A DNA stretch of 64,000 nucleotides from Desulfobulbaceae bacterium (GCA_012744275.1 JAAYIE010000062.1:1-64000); one strand, 5' to 3'; shown: positions 37,385 to 46,230, counted from the first letter of the stretch. Notes: generated from the sequence alone by a model not told the origin. A program made the numbers and translations.

Positions 37385-38773
37385 ATGAAACCGACATACG
37401 ACGCCATCGTCATCGGCTCCGGCCTGGGTGGCCTGACCTGCGCCAAACGCCTGGCCGACGCCGATCACCGGGTGCTGCTTCTGGAGCAGCACTTTCAACT
37501 GGGCGGCCTGGCCACCTGGTTCAAACGCGGCGGTCATATCTTTGATGTTTCCCTGCACGGTTTTCCCTATGGCATGGTTAAAACCTGCAAGAAATACTGG
37601 GGAAAAACCATCCAGAGCGCCATTGTCCAGCTGAAGAATATCGTCTTTGACAACCCCCAATTTTCGCTGACCACCTCCTTCAGCAAGGATGATTTTATCC
37701 GCCTCCTGCAGGAGCGTTTTGGCGTGGCCGAAGCCGTGGTGCGTGAGTTTTTCATCACCATTGAAGGCATGAACTTCTACGATGACCAGAAGCTGCGCAC
37801 CTTTGAACTGTTTGAGCGTTTTTTTCCTGGCCGCGGCGATATCCACCGCCTCTTGCTGGAGCCCATCAGCTATGCCAATGGGTCCACCCTGGATGAACCG
37901 GCCATTACCTATGGTATTGTTTTCTCAAACTTCATGAATCGGGGCGTGTTCACTTTCGAAGGCGGTACCGACCGGCTCATAGGCCTGATGGAGCATGAAC
38001 TGAAGAATCTGGGTGTGGATATCCGCACCAGTGCCCGGGTTGAGCGTGTTGTCCTGAACAAGGGCAGAGCTACCGGAGTCATGGTGGATGGCAAATACAT
38101 TCCGGCCAGGGCAGTAATTTCCAATGCCGGCATCACCAACACCGTGGACGATCTGGTCGGACGTGAGGTCTTAAGCGAAAATTTTTGCGAGCGTTTTGCC
38201 CAGGTGCGGGTCAATAACTCCAGTTGCCAGGTCTATTTTGGCATCCGCAAGGGAGAAAGCATTCCCGATATCGGCGATCTGCTTTTTACCTCCAGGGAAG
38301 AGCAGTTTACCTCCGAAGCACTACGTGACCTGCGCACCAAAAGCCGCACCTTCAGTGTGTACTACCCTAAAACCAGACCGGATGCGCCGCCGGATTACAC
38401 CATCGTCGCCTCCATGAACGCCAACTTTGACGACTGGGCCAGGTTAAACGCCCACGAATACGCCCAGGAAAAAGAGGCCATGGTAGAGCGCTGCCTGGCT
38501 GATCTAGAACGGTATTTGCCTGGTGTGCACAGCAAGATTGATGTGATTGAAAGCGCTACTCCGCTTACCTTCCAACGCTACACCCTGCACAGCAAAGGCA
38601 CATCCTTTGGCACCAAGTTTGAAGGGCTGGATATTTCCCGCAGCCTGCACAAGGAACTGCCAGGGCTCTTTCATGTGGGTTCGGTAGGCATCATTATGAG
38701 CGGCTGGCTGGGCGCTATCAACTACGGCGTTATTGTGGCCAATGATGTGGACAGCTGGCTGCGGGATACATGA
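37385..38773 (+). CDS. CrtI/CrtISO-like FAD-dependent oxidoreductase 2
   Basis: Second flavoprotein of the same superfamily, 462 residues and collinear with the one at 35782 but clearly diverged. FAD loop VIGSGLGGLTCAKRLA (G11, G13, G16), LEQHFQLGGLATWFKRGG, FEGGTDRLIGLMEHEL in the middle, and C-terminal GLFHVGSVGIIMSGWLGAINYG. It has a strong Shine-Dalgarno AAGGAG 9 nt before ATG. Family members act on polyenes and long isoprenoid or acyl chains. It has a more classical C-terminus than copy 1; the two may form a heterodimer or act in sequence. A 118-nt gap precedes fabG. Confidence 0.75.
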   Translation: MKPTYDAIVIGSGLGGLTCAKRLADADHRVLLLEQHFQLGGLATWFKRGGHIFDVSLHGFPYGMVKTCKKYWGKTIQSAIVQLKNIVFDNPQFSLTTSFSKDDFIRLLQERFGVAEAVVREFFITIEGMNFYDDQKLRTFELFERFFPGRGDIHRLLLEPISYANGSTLDEPAITYGIVFSNFMNRGVFTFEGGTDRLIGLMEHELKNLGVDIRTSARVERVVLNKGRATGVMVDGKYIPARAVISNAGITNTVDDLVGREVLSENFCERFAQVRVNNSSCQVYFGIRKGESIPDIGDLLFTSREEQFTSEALRDLRTKSRTFSVYYPKTRPDAPPDYTIVASMNANFDDWARLNAHEYAQEKEAMVERCLADLERYLPGVHSKIDVIESATPLTFQRYTLHSKGTSFGTKFEGLDISRSLHKELPGLFHVGSVGIIMSGWLGAINYGVIVANDVDSWLRDT

Positions 38774-38891
38774 GTATTGCCAATGCATATATAAGCCATT
38801 TGTGTAGCGGTTTCGGTGAACAATGCCTGCTGTTTTCCGGCCTGAAACTTAAACCGAAAAACCATCTTTCCCCTCCCTCTCCTTTCCTGCC

Positions 38892-39638
38892 ATGACCCCT
38901 TTGAACCAAGCAAAAGCACTAGTCACCGGCGCAACCCGCGGCATCGGTCGAGCAGTTACCCTGGCTCTTCTGGCCGAAGGCGCGCAAGTATACGGCCTCT
39001 TTGGCGGCAACCGGACTGCGGCAGAGGCACTGATCGCGGAAACGGAGAACCTGGGCCACAGCGACAGGCTGCGCCTGCAGCAGCTGGATGTGAGCGACTA
39101 CCAGGCAGTAGCCGCATGCTGTGCCAGTCTTGAAGCTGAGTGGGATACGCTCGACATCCTGGTCAACAGCGCCGGCATCCGCCGGGATGCGCTGGTAGCC
39201 ATGCTTAGGGAAGAAGACTGGCGCAGGGTACTGGATGTCAACTTAAGCGGCTGTTTCAACACCAGCAAGGCCGCGCTGCCGCTCATGCTCAAGCAAAAAT
39301 ACGGCCGCATCATTTTCATCACCTCACCCATGGGCCATCTCGGGTTTCCGGGCCAAGCCAACTATGCGGCCTCTAAGGCTGGACAGATCGGCCTGATGAA
39401 ATCACTTTCAAAAGAAGTGGCCAAACGCCGCATTACAGTCAACTGCATCTCCCCCGGTTTCATTGATACGGAATTTTTGGCAGGCCTAGGCGAAGAGCAG
39501 CTGAAGCAGTACAAAAAAATGGTGCCTGCGGGCCGTTTCGGCACCACTGAAGAAGTGGCTGAGGCGGTACTGTTTCTCGCAGGTGAACGCGCCGGCTACA
39601 TCAATGGTGCGGTTCTGGAGATCACCGGGGGTCTGTGA
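38892..39638 (+). CDS. fabG: 3-oxoacyl-ACP reductase, FabG-like SDR
   Basis: NADPH-dependent short-chain dehydrogenase, 248 residues. Cofactor loop VTGATRGIGR (11-20), NSAG (92-95), and catalytic Ser145, Tyr158 and Lys162 (NYAASKAG) at the correct 13- and 4-residue spacings; C-terminal SPGFIDTEF. It most resembles FabG, so it should reduce the beta-keto group made by the upstream KS on the ACP. No evident Shine-Dalgarno; ATG 38892 follows a pyrimidine-rich stretch. Its stop overlaps the next gene as GTGA. Confidence 0.88.
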   Translation: MTPLNQAKALVTGATRGIGRAVTLALLAEGAQVYGLFGGNRTAAEALIAETENLGHSDRLRLQQLDVSDYQAVAACCASLEAEWDTLDILVNSAGIRRDALVAMLREEDWRRVLDVNLSGCFNTSKAALPLMLKQKYGRIIFITSPMGHLGFPGQANYAASKAGQIGLMKSLSKEVAKRRITVNCISPGFIDTEFLAGLGEEQLKQYKKMVPAGRFGTTEEVAEAVLFLAGERAGYINGAVLEITGGL

Positions 39639-40093
39639 GCAGCATGGAACAAAACGACATGGCCCAGGCCTTTATTGAAGCCCGTATTCCCCACCGTTCG
39701 CCCTTTCTCTTCCTCGACAGAGTGCTTGCGCTTGAGGCTGCGGCCATCAGCGCAGAAAAACATATCCCGCTGGACTGGCCGGTTTTCGCAGGCCATTACC
39801 CAGATTATCCCATTATGCCGGGAGTACTGCTCTGTGAGGCAGTCTTCCAGGCCGGGGCACTTCTGATTGCAGAACTGCTCAGGCAGGCTGGCACCCCTAA
39901 CCAGGCAGTCCCTGTGCTGACCCGCATTCAGGGCGCAAAATTCAAGCGCGAGGTGCGGCCCGGCGACCTTTTAGAGATCCGGGCAGAACTGGTGGAACGT
40001 CTGGGCCCGGCCTGGCTGCTTAAGGGTTCAGTACGGGTGCAGGGCAAAGTGGTGCTGCAGGTAGAATTTGCCTGCACCGCCAAGGAGGCATAG
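39635..40093 (+). CDS. fabZ: 3-hydroxyacyl-ACP dehydratase, FabZ-like
   Basis: Hot-dog-fold dehydratase, 152 residues from a GTG at 39635 overlapping the fabG stop (GTGA); ATG 39644 is the alternative. The FabZ signature is complete: [13 protein letters not shown] (18-30), catalytic His54 in [13 protein letters not shown] and Glu68 in LLCEAVFQ, at the E. coli 14-residue spacing. In anaerobic unsaturated fatty acid synthesis dehydratases can also isomerise, but isomerase activity cannot be read from the sequence. It completes a KS-ACP-KR-DH set. Confidence 0.88.
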   Translation: MSSMEQNDMAQAFIEARIPHRSPFLFLDRVLALEAAAISAEKHIPLDWPVFAGHYPDYPIMPGVLLCEAVFQAGALLIAELLRQAGTPNQAVPVLTRIQGAKFKREVRPGDLLEIRAELVERLGPAWLLKGSVRVQGKVVLQVEFACTAKEA

Positions 40094-40094
40094 C

Positions 40095-40907
40095 ATGCAG
40101 GTGGCAGATTTTCTCGGACTTGCCGGTAAAACTGTGGTGGTCTTCGGCCTGGCCAACAAAAAATCCGTGGCCTGCGCCATCGGCCGGGTTGTTACCGAAG
40201 CTGGAGCAGAACTCATCCAAGTGGTGCGTAGCGAAGCCCGGGCAGAAACAGCGCAGAAACTTTTTCCGCATAGTCGGGTCTTCTGCTGTGACGTAGCAGA
40301 GGAGGCCAATATCGTGCAGGTACGGGATGAAATCGCCCGGCATCTTAAGGGACAACCTATCGACGGCATAGTCCATTCCATTGCCTTTGCCAACTATTCC
40401 GGCGGGATGCAGCCTTTCCATGCCACCGCCAAGGCGGATTTTCTCCAGGCTATGGATATTTCCTGCTTTTCATTTATCGCCATTGCCAACCACCTCCGGG
40501 AACTCCTGGCTGAGCAGGCTTCGCTGGTCACCATCTCCATCTCCACCACCCGGATGGCCGCAGAAAACTACGGCTACATGGCGCCGGTGAAGGCCGCACT
40601 GGAATCATCCCTCTGCTTTCTGGCCAAAAGTTTTTCCACCTTTTCGGAGGTGCGTTTCAACGCCGTTTGCCCAGGCCTTTTGAAAACCTCGGCCTCTGCC
40701 GGCATTCCCGGTTACATCGACAGCTATCTTTTTGCTGAAAAAGCCACTCTGCGCAAACGCGCCCTCACCACAATGGAGGCTGCCAACACAGCCGCCTTCC
40801 TTCTCTCGCCGCGCTCCTCCGGCATCACTGGACAATGTTTGGTGGTTGATGCAGGCATGGGGATGAATTACTTTGATAGTGCAATCGTCACTGGGGCTAA
40901 TCGCTAG
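40095..40907 (+). CDS. FabI-like enoyl-ACP reductase (SDR)
   Basis: SDR of the FabI subfamily, 270 residues from ATG 40095, which has Shine-Dalgarno AAGGAGG (40082-40088) inside the end of fabZ. The FabI-type cofactor loop is [16 protein letters not shown], followed by CDVAEEANI and VHSIAF. The catalytic Tyr-x6-Lys is Tyr159/Lys166 (NYGYMAPVK). The residue equivalent to E. coli FabI Tyr146 is Ile149, and the C-terminus [10 protein letters not shown] differs from the usual VDGGF. It may therefore be an enoyl reductase with altered substrate, or a reductase acting elsewhere in the pathway. Confidence 0.78.
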   Translation: MQVADFLGLAGKTVVVFGLANKKSVACAIGRVVTEAGAELIQVVRSEARAETAQKLFPHSRVFCCDVAEEANIVQVRDEIARHLKGQPIDGIVHSIAFANYSGGMQPFHATAKADFLQAMDISCFSFIAIANHLRELLAEQASLVTISISTTRMAAENYGYMAPVKAALESSLCFLAKSFSTFSEVRFNAVCPGLLKTSASAGIPGYIDSYLFAEKATLRKRALTTMEAANTAAFLLSPRSSGITGQCLVVDAGMGMNYFDSAIVTGANR

Positions 40908-40963
40908 GCTAGCAAATCTCCGGGCGACGGTTTTTCTTTCAAAACCCTGCAGAGGACTTGGCG

Positions 40964-41245
40964 ATGAAACCGGCAAATTTTCTCCTTCGATTTTGGGCGA
41001 TGGTACGGCATACCAAAAAAATATTTCTGGCCCGAACAACCCCGCGCTATGTCAAGGTAATCCTGGGCCTAGGCCTTTTGTACTGCATTTCTCCGCTGGA
41101 TTTCATTCCCGAATGGGTGCCGGTGCTGGGACTAATGGATGACCTGGCCCTGGCTGCCATGCTCATCGCCTGGGCCAACAGCTTCGATGCGCCCGAAGAT
41201 GAAGAATCGCGCAGGGAAGGGCACGCAGGAGCGCACCAGGCCTGA
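40964..41245 (+). CDS. DUF1232 (YkvA-like) small membrane protein
   Basis: A 93-residue protein from ATG 40964 (AGAGGA 8 nt upstream; a TTG at 40958 is an alternative start). The DUF1232 core ILGLGLLYCISPLDFIPEW is followed by VPVLGLMDDLALAAMLIAWA, forming one or two membrane segments; the C-terminus is acidic and soluble. The function of the family is unknown. Its place between the FabI-like gene and oleA suggests a membrane link for the lipid pathway, but this is inference. Confidence 0.8.
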   Translation: MKPANFLLRFWAMVRHTKKIFLARTTPRYVKVILGLGLLYCISPLDFIPEWVPVLGLMDDLALAAMLIAWANSFDAPEDEESRREGHAGAHQA

Positions 41246-41249
41246 TCCC

Positions 41250-41384
41250 AATTCAGATCAAAAAGAATGTCAAGGAGGCTTCGGCAGGTGTGGCGCAGGA
41301 CTCTGTACAGATACGTTCAACGTGCATTTGCCGCAGCCGGCACCGATAGGGCCGGATCTGCAATGGTCATACAATCCGAATTTT
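41250..41384 (-). repeat. Dispersed palindromic repeat, copy C
   Basis: Reverse orientation. ATTCAGATCAAAAAGAATGT then CAAGGAGGC, and later GCATTTGCCGCAGCCGGCAC and CGATAGG, match the ends of copy E read in reverse; the middle has an insertion. It occupies the gap between the DUF1232 gene and oleA. The right boundary is uncertain. Confidence 0.6.
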
Positions 41385-41400
41385 TAAGGTAGTACCCCTC

Positions 41401-42435
41401 ATGTTGTATCAAAACGTCTGTCTACAGGCCTTTGGCATGGCCCTGCCCCCGCGGGAGCTGAGCTCCACCGAGTTGGAGAATGAGCTGCAGCCTCTGTACG
41501 AACGCCTGAAGCTGCCAAGCGGACGCCTGGAACTGATGACCGGCATCAGCAGCAGACGCTTCTGGCCTGAGGGCACCAAACCAAGCGAGGCAGCCGCCAA
41601 GGCGGGGAAAAAAGCCCTGGAGGCATCAGGTATCAACCCGGAAGACATTGGCTGCCTGCTTTTCACCTCGGTCAGCCGCGACATGATGGAACCAGCCACG
41701 GCCGCCTTTGTCCACCGCAACCTGGGGCTCCCTGCCTCCTGCCAGCTCTTTGATCTTTCCAATGCCTGCCTGGGTTTTCTCAACGGCATGCTCATACTGG
41801 CCAACATGCTGGAACTGGGGCAGATTAAGGCCGGACTGATCGTGGCAGGGGAAACCGCCGAAGATTTAATTGACTCCACCCTACGCCACATGCTGGCAGA
41901 CCAGAGCCTCACCCGCAAAAGCGTAAAACCGCTTTTTGCCTCACTCACCATAGGTTCCGGCGCCGTGGCCCTGGTGATGACGAACCGCAGCTTCCACGAC
42001 AGCGGCCACTACCTCTGCGGCGGGACCTATCAGGCCAACAGCAACTACAATCACCTCTGTCAGGGCGGCCAGAATGCTGAACAAGGCACGCTCATGTCTA
42101 CAGATTCTGAAGAACTGCTCATCCGCGGCATTGAAACCGCAGCTGCCTGCTGGCGCAATTTTTCTGCAGAACTGGGCTGGACAGCCGATTCCATCCACCG
42201 TTTTTTCTGCCACCAAGTAGGCCGCGCCCATGCGGAACGCCTCTTTAGCACCCTGGGGCTTGATCCGGCCAGAAATTTTGAAACTCTGCCCCAGTTCGGC
42301 AATGTCGGCTCTGTTTCTGCCCCCATCACCATGGCCCTGGGCATTGAGCAGGGCAAACTGCGGGCAGGTCAGCGCGCCGCCCTGTTGGGCATTGGTTCCG
42401 GCATCAATGCACTCATGCTGGGGGTGGAGTGGTGA
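41401..42435 (+). CDS. oleA: OleA-type head-to-head acyl condensing enzyme
   Basis: Thiolase-superfamily enzyme that performs a non-decarboxylative Claisen condensation of two acyl thioesters to a 2-alkyl-3-ketoacid. The 344 residues have the triad Cys123 (SNACLGFLNG), His271 (FFCHQVGRAH) and Asn301 (FGNVGSVS), and Glu97, which lies 26 residues before the cysteine as Glu117/Cys143 do in X. campestris OleA. This Glu distinguishes OleA from FabH. The context oleB-oleC-oleD confirms the call. No strong Shine-Dalgarno; it follows repeat copy C. Confidence 0.92.
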   Translation: MLYQNVCLQAFGMALPPRELSSTELENELQPLYERLKLPSGRLELMTGISSRRFWPEGTKPSEAAAKAGKKALEASGINPEDIGCLLFTSVSRDMMEPATAAFVHRNLGLPASCQLFDLSNACLGFLNGMLILANMLELGQIKAGLIVAGETAEDLIDSTLRHMLADQSLTRKSVKPLFASLTIGSGAVALVMTNRSFHDSGHYLCGGTYQANSNYNHLCQGGQNAEQGTLMSTDSEELLIRGIETAAACWRNFSAELGWTADSIHRFFCHQVGRAHAERLFSTLGLDPARNFETLPQFGNVGSVSAPITMALGIEQGKLRAGQRAALLGIGSGINALMLGVEW

Positions 42436-43334
42436 GTTTGGCAAACAACATGCAACTGGCCGAATACCCCTTTCAACCCCACTTCATAGAAATTGACGGC
42501 GGCAGCGGCAAGCACAGCCACCGCCTTGCATATCTCGACGAAGGCGAAGGCCCGGTGCTGATGATGCTGCACGGCAATCCCTCCTGGTCGTACCTGTACC
42601 GCAATCTGGTGCAGCAGTTGCGCGGCAGCTATCGTTGCATAGTGCCCGATCACCTGGGTTGTGGCTTTTCCGACAAACCCCAGGACGCCGATTACACCCT
42701 GGCCATGCACATCAGCAATCTGGAAATCCTGCTGGAGCGGTTGCAGATTGAGCGTTTAAGCCTGATTGTGCACGACTGGGGCGGAGCCATCGGCATGGGC
42801 TGGGCCGCAAGGCACCCCAAACAGGTGGCAGCCATAATAGCCTGTAACACTGCTGCGTTCCCCAGCACACGTATGCCATGGCGTATCGGCATCTGTCGCT
42901 GGCCCGTCTTTGGCCCTCTGGCCCTGCGCGGCGCTAATGCCTTTGGCCGGGCTGCAGTCTTTATGGCAGTGCACAACACCATGCGGCCCGAGGTAGCGCA
43001 GGGCTTTCTTGCCCCTTACGACTCCTGGCATAACCGCATCGCCCTGCTGCGCTTTGTTCAGGATATTCCCATGGATGCTGCCCATCCCTCCTGGACCACG
43101 CTTGCAGCAATCGAAGCTGGCCTTGCCCAGTTTGTCGACACCCCCATGCTGCTCGTATGGGGTGGGGCAGATTTCTGTTTTGACCGACACTTCTATGAGG
43201 AGTGGCGCCGCCGCTTTCCCCAGGCTGAAGCCCACTTTTTCGCCCAGGCCGGACACTACCTGTTTGAAGACGCCCTTGAAGAAATTGCCCCGCTCATCAG
43301 ACGCTTCCTTGCACAAAACCTGGAGCAGCTATGA
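42429..43334 (+). CDS. oleB: OleB-type beta-lactone decarboxylase (alpha/beta hydrolase)
   Basis: Haloalkane-dehalogenase-like alpha/beta hydrolase, 301 residues from the GTG at 42429; GTG 42432, overlapping the oleA stop as GTGA, or ATG 42450 are alternatives. Oxyanion motif LHGNPSWSYLYRN, nucleophile Asp116 in VHDWGG, acid region VWGGADFCFD and catalytic His276 (AGHYLFED). In the ole pathway OleB releases CO2 from the cis-beta-lactone to give the olefin. Translationally coupled on both sides (ATGA with oleC). Confidence 0.9.
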   Translation: MVSLANNMQLAEYPFQPHFIEIDGGSGKHSHRLAYLDEGEGPVLMMLHGNPSWSYLYRNLVQQLRGSYRCIVPDHLGCGFSDKPQDADYTLAMHISNLEILLERLQIERLSLIVHDWGGAIGMGWAARHPKQVAAIIACNTAAFPSTRMPWRIGICRWPVFGPLALRGANAFGRAAVFMAVHNTMRPEVAQGFLAPYDSWHNRIALLRFVQDIPMDAAHPSWTTLAAIEAGLAQFVDTPMLLVWGGADFCFDRHFYEEWRRRFPQAEAHFFAQAGHYLFEDALEEIAPLIRRFLAQNLEQL

Positions 43335-45010
43335 AAAGAGGCAGGCCCGACAATCACAACATTGCCCAGGTGCTGGCCCAAGTTGCCCAGACCCAACCCG
43401 AAGCCATTGCCCTGGTGGTCAAGGAAGGCAGAAAATGGCGGCGTTACACTTTCGCTGAGCTGAACACCCGCAGCGAAAAACTGGCCGGGCTCCTGCACGC
43501 AGCCGGATTGCGCCGGGGTAAGCGGGTGATGCTCATGCTGCGGCCTTCGCTGGATTTTGTCGCCCTCACCTTTGCCCTCTTTCGCCTGGGGGCGGTGCTC
43601 ATTTTGATTGATCCGGGCATGGGCTACCGCAATCTGCTCCGCTGCATCAAAAACGTGGAGCCGGAGGCTCTCGTCGGAATAAGCCGAGCCATTTTTTTCA
43701 GTCGACTTTTTCCGGCGGCTTTCTCGAGTTTAAAAAAACGGATCGCGGTCTCCGGCTGGGTGCCAGGGACTGTGCAGCTCCGCAACCTGTTGCCACCCTC
43801 CGCAGCAACAGCATCAACTGCCCCGCCTGCGCTGGTCGCCGGGCCGGATGATCTGGCCGCGATCATTTTCACCACTGGCTCCACCGGCCCACCCAAGGGG
43901 GTGCACTATACCCATGGCATCTTTCATGCCCAGTTGCAGCTCATCCGTGACTATTACGGCATTGGCCCTGGCGATACTGACCAGCCTGGCTTTACCCTCT
44001 TTGGTCTTTTTTCCACCGCCTTGGGCGCGAAGGCCGTGTTGCCGGATATGGACCCCACCCGGCCCGCCCGGGTAGATCCGCAAAAATTCGTGAACAGCAT
44101 CCTCGCCGAACAGGTGAGCTACTCCTTTGGTTCACCCGCCATCTGGCGGGTAGTGAGCCGTTATTGCCTGCGCCACAATCTGCACCTGCCCCTGCATACT
44201 GTTCTCATGGCTGGCGCACCGGTACCTGGCGAACTGCTGGCGGATATGCAAAAAATTCTGCCGCCTGAAGCCCGCATTTTCACTCCTTATGGTGCCACCG
44301 AAAGCTTGCCCACAGCCTCCATCGAGGCCAGGGAGATACTGGACACAACCTGGAAAGAGACCCAGCGGGGCAAGGGGTACTGCGTGGGCCGCGCCCTGCC
44401 GGACATGAATCTGCGCGTTATTGCCGTGCAGGAGGATACGATAACCGATTGGAGTCAGGTGCAGGAGCTGCCAGCTGGTAGTATTGGCGAAATCGTGGTG
44501 CGTGGACCGGTGGTTACCCCGGCCTACGATCATAACGAGGCAGAAACAAAAGGGGCGAAGATTACCAGTCCGGAGGGTCTCTGGCACCGTATGGGCGACA
44601 TGGGTTACTTGGATGAACAGGGCAGGCTCTGGTTCTGCGGTCGCAAGGGTCACCGGGTGCTGACTGCGGAGGGGCCAATGTATTCGGTTTGCTGCGAGGC
44701 CATCTTCAACCAGCATCCTCTGGTGCTCCGCTCCGCCTTGGTGGGGGTAGGCGCGCCTGGTGCCCAGACACCGGTAGTAGTGGTCGAAACAGTGCGCCGT
44801 GGCCGTCCGCCCACAGGCCTGAGCAAAGAGCTGGCTGCTCTGGCGCAAACAAGTGCACTCACCCGCAGTATCCGCCATTTCCTGGTGCATCCCGCCTTCC
44901 CGGTGGATATTCGCCACAACGCGAAAATATTTCGGGAACAACTGGCCCTGTGGGCTGCGAAACAGCCCCTCACCGCTGTTGCTCCTCCTGATGCAGGAGC
45001 AGAGCAATAA
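43331..45010 (+). CDS. oleC: OleC-type beta-lactone synthetase (AMP-binding)
   Basis: Member of the ANL adenylating superfamily, 559 residues. OleC converts the 2-alkyl-3-hydroxyacid to a beta-lactone using ATP. ATP loop IIFTTGSTGPPKGVHYTHG near residue 180, FTPYGATESLP (about 317-327), and the hinge region HRMGDMGYLDEQGRLWFCGRK. The start overlaps oleB by ATGA and oleD follows after 2 nt. Identity rests on position in oleABCD and the ligase fold. Confidence 0.9.
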   Translation: MKRGRPDNHNIAQVLAQVAQTQPEAIALVVKEGRKWRRYTFAELNTRSEKLAGLLHAAGLRRGKRVMLMLRPSLDFVALTFALFRLGAVLILIDPGMGYRNLLRCIKNVEPEALVGISRAIFFSRLFPAAFSSLKKRIAVSGWVPGTVQLRNLLPPSAATASTAPPALVAGPDDLAAIIFTTGSTGPPKGVHYTHGIFHAQLQLIRDYYGIGPGDTDQPGFTLFGLFSTALGAKAVLPDMDPTRPARVDPQKFVNSILAEQVSYSFGSPAIWRVVSRYCLRHNLHLPLHTVLMAGAPVPGELLADMQKILPPEARIFTPYGATESLPTASIEAREILDTTWKETQRGKGYCVGRALPDMNLRVIAVQEDTITDWSQVQELPAGSIGEIVVRGPVVTPAYDHNEAETKGAKITSPEGLWHRMGDMGYLDEQGRLWFCGRKGHRVLTAEGPMYSVCCEAIFNQHPLVLRSALVGVGAPGAQTPVVVVETVRRGRPPTGLSKELAALAQTSALTRSIRHFLVHPAFPVDIRHNAKIFREQLALWAAKQPLTAVAPPDAGAEQ

Positions 45011-45012
45011 TC

Positions 45013-46065
45013 ATGAGCACCCCTTTGACCTCATCTTTGACCAGCTCCTATAGTGCCCTGGCCAGCCAGAAAATTCTCGTGACCGGCGGTGGTGGTTTTA
45101 TCGGCAAGGCCCTGGTACTTGCACTGCGCGACCTGGGCGCCGAGGTACGCGTATTTGGCCGCAGCCGCTACCCGGATCTGGAGGCACTTTCCATTCCCTG
45201 CTTCCAGGGTGACATTTGCGACCAGGAAGCCGTGCGCCGGGCAGTTGCGGGCACAAACTGCGTCTTCCATGTGGCGGCCAAGGCCGGTATCTGGGGGCCG
45301 CGTTCAGAGTATATGGCCATCAATCACCAGGGCAGCAGAAATGTACTGGCCGCCTGCACAAGCGAGCAGGTACCAATACTGGTCTATACCTCCACCCCTT
45401 CGGTGGTCTTTAACCGGGACAATCTCTGTGGAGCAGATGAGAGCCTACCCTATGCCTCCCGCCCCCTCTGCGCCTATGCAGCCAGCAAAATACTGGCGGA
45501 ACAAGAGCTGCTTGCAGCCAACTGCCCTGATCTTAAAACCGTGGCCATCCGGCCGCACTTGGTCTGGGGGCCAGGCGACACCAACCTCATTCCCCGCTTG
45601 GTGGAGCGCGGACAGAGCGGGCATTTGGCCATGGTTGGTAATGGCAGCAACAAGGTGGATATTACCTATATCGATAATGCTGTCCATGCCCACCTGCTGG
45701 CAGCAGAAAACCTTCTCACCAGTGCCAGTGCCGCGGGCCAAGCTTTTTTTATTGGCCAGGAAAAGCCGGTGAACCTGTGGACTTGGATCAATGCGCTCTT
45801 TACCCGTCTAGCGGTGCCAGAGGTGCAGCGTCGGGTACCGCTTGCCATGGCCTACGGGGCAGGCACCTTGCTTGAACTTGTCCACACCTTGAGGCGGAGG
45901 CAGGAAGAACCACGCATGACCAGATTTCTGGCCCTGCAGCTAGCGAAATCCCACTGGTTCTCCCATGCCAGGGCAGAACAACTTTTAGGTTACCGCCCCT
46001 TGGTCGACACCGCCAGCGGAGTTGACAGGCTGGTGGCCTGGCTGGCTGCAACAACTCCCTGTTAA
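45013..46065 (+). CDS. oleD: OleD-type NAD(P)-dependent 2-alkyl-3-ketoacid reductase
   Basis: Extended SDR (3-beta-HSD/epimerase-like), 350 residues. Cofactor loop VTGGGGFIGKAL (23-34) and the catalytic YxxxK at Tyr155-Lys159 (CAYAASKILAE) after YTSTPS. It reduces the OleA product to the 3-hydroxyacid used by OleC. It completes a contiguous oleABCD in biochemical partnership order with minimal spacing, indicating one mRNA. The gene is 2 nt after oleC. Confidence 0.91.
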   Translation: MSTPLTSSLTSSYSALASQKILVTGGGGFIGKALVLALRDLGAEVRVFGRSRYPDLEALSIPCFQGDICDQEAVRRAVAGTNCVFHVAAKAGIWGPRSEYMAINHQGSRNVLAACTSEQVPILVYTSTPSVVFNRDNLCGADESLPYASRPLCAYAASKILAEQELLAANCPDLKTVAIRPHLVWGPGDTNLIPRLVERGQSGHLAMVGNGSNKVDITYIDNAVHAHLLAAENLLTSASAAGQAFFIGQEKPVNLWTWINALFTRLAVPEVQRRVPLAMAYGAGTLLELVHTLRRRQEEPRMTRFLALQLAKSHWFSHARAEQLLGYRPLVDTASGVDRLVAWLAATTPC

Positions 46066-46172
46066 TACGCCCAGATATGCTCGCTCCTATCTATACGTAT
46101 ACAGATACAGCAGCTCCACCACAATAAGTGGATGCCCTATGTCGATCTCCCACATAGATGCCGGTAAATGCG

Positions 46173-46200
46173 TTGCATTTTTGGCCCTGACTGGTAATAA
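46173..46200 (+). promoter_or_regulatory. Weak candidate promoter for the HTH gene
   Basis: TTGCAT, 16 nt and TAATAA, within an AT-richer stretch about 30 nt before ATG 46231. The -35 match is poor. The rest of the 165-nt gap shows no clear terminator for the ole operon. Confidence 0.25.
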
Positions 46201-46230
46201 TAAGCAATCACTCATTTTATCAGCAAGGCG

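Noticed and set aside
46080-46135. Possible ninth repeat copy after oleD
   Set aside because: ATATGCTCGC and TACGTATACAGAT resemble blocks of copies E and F, but the rest does not align well enough to claim.
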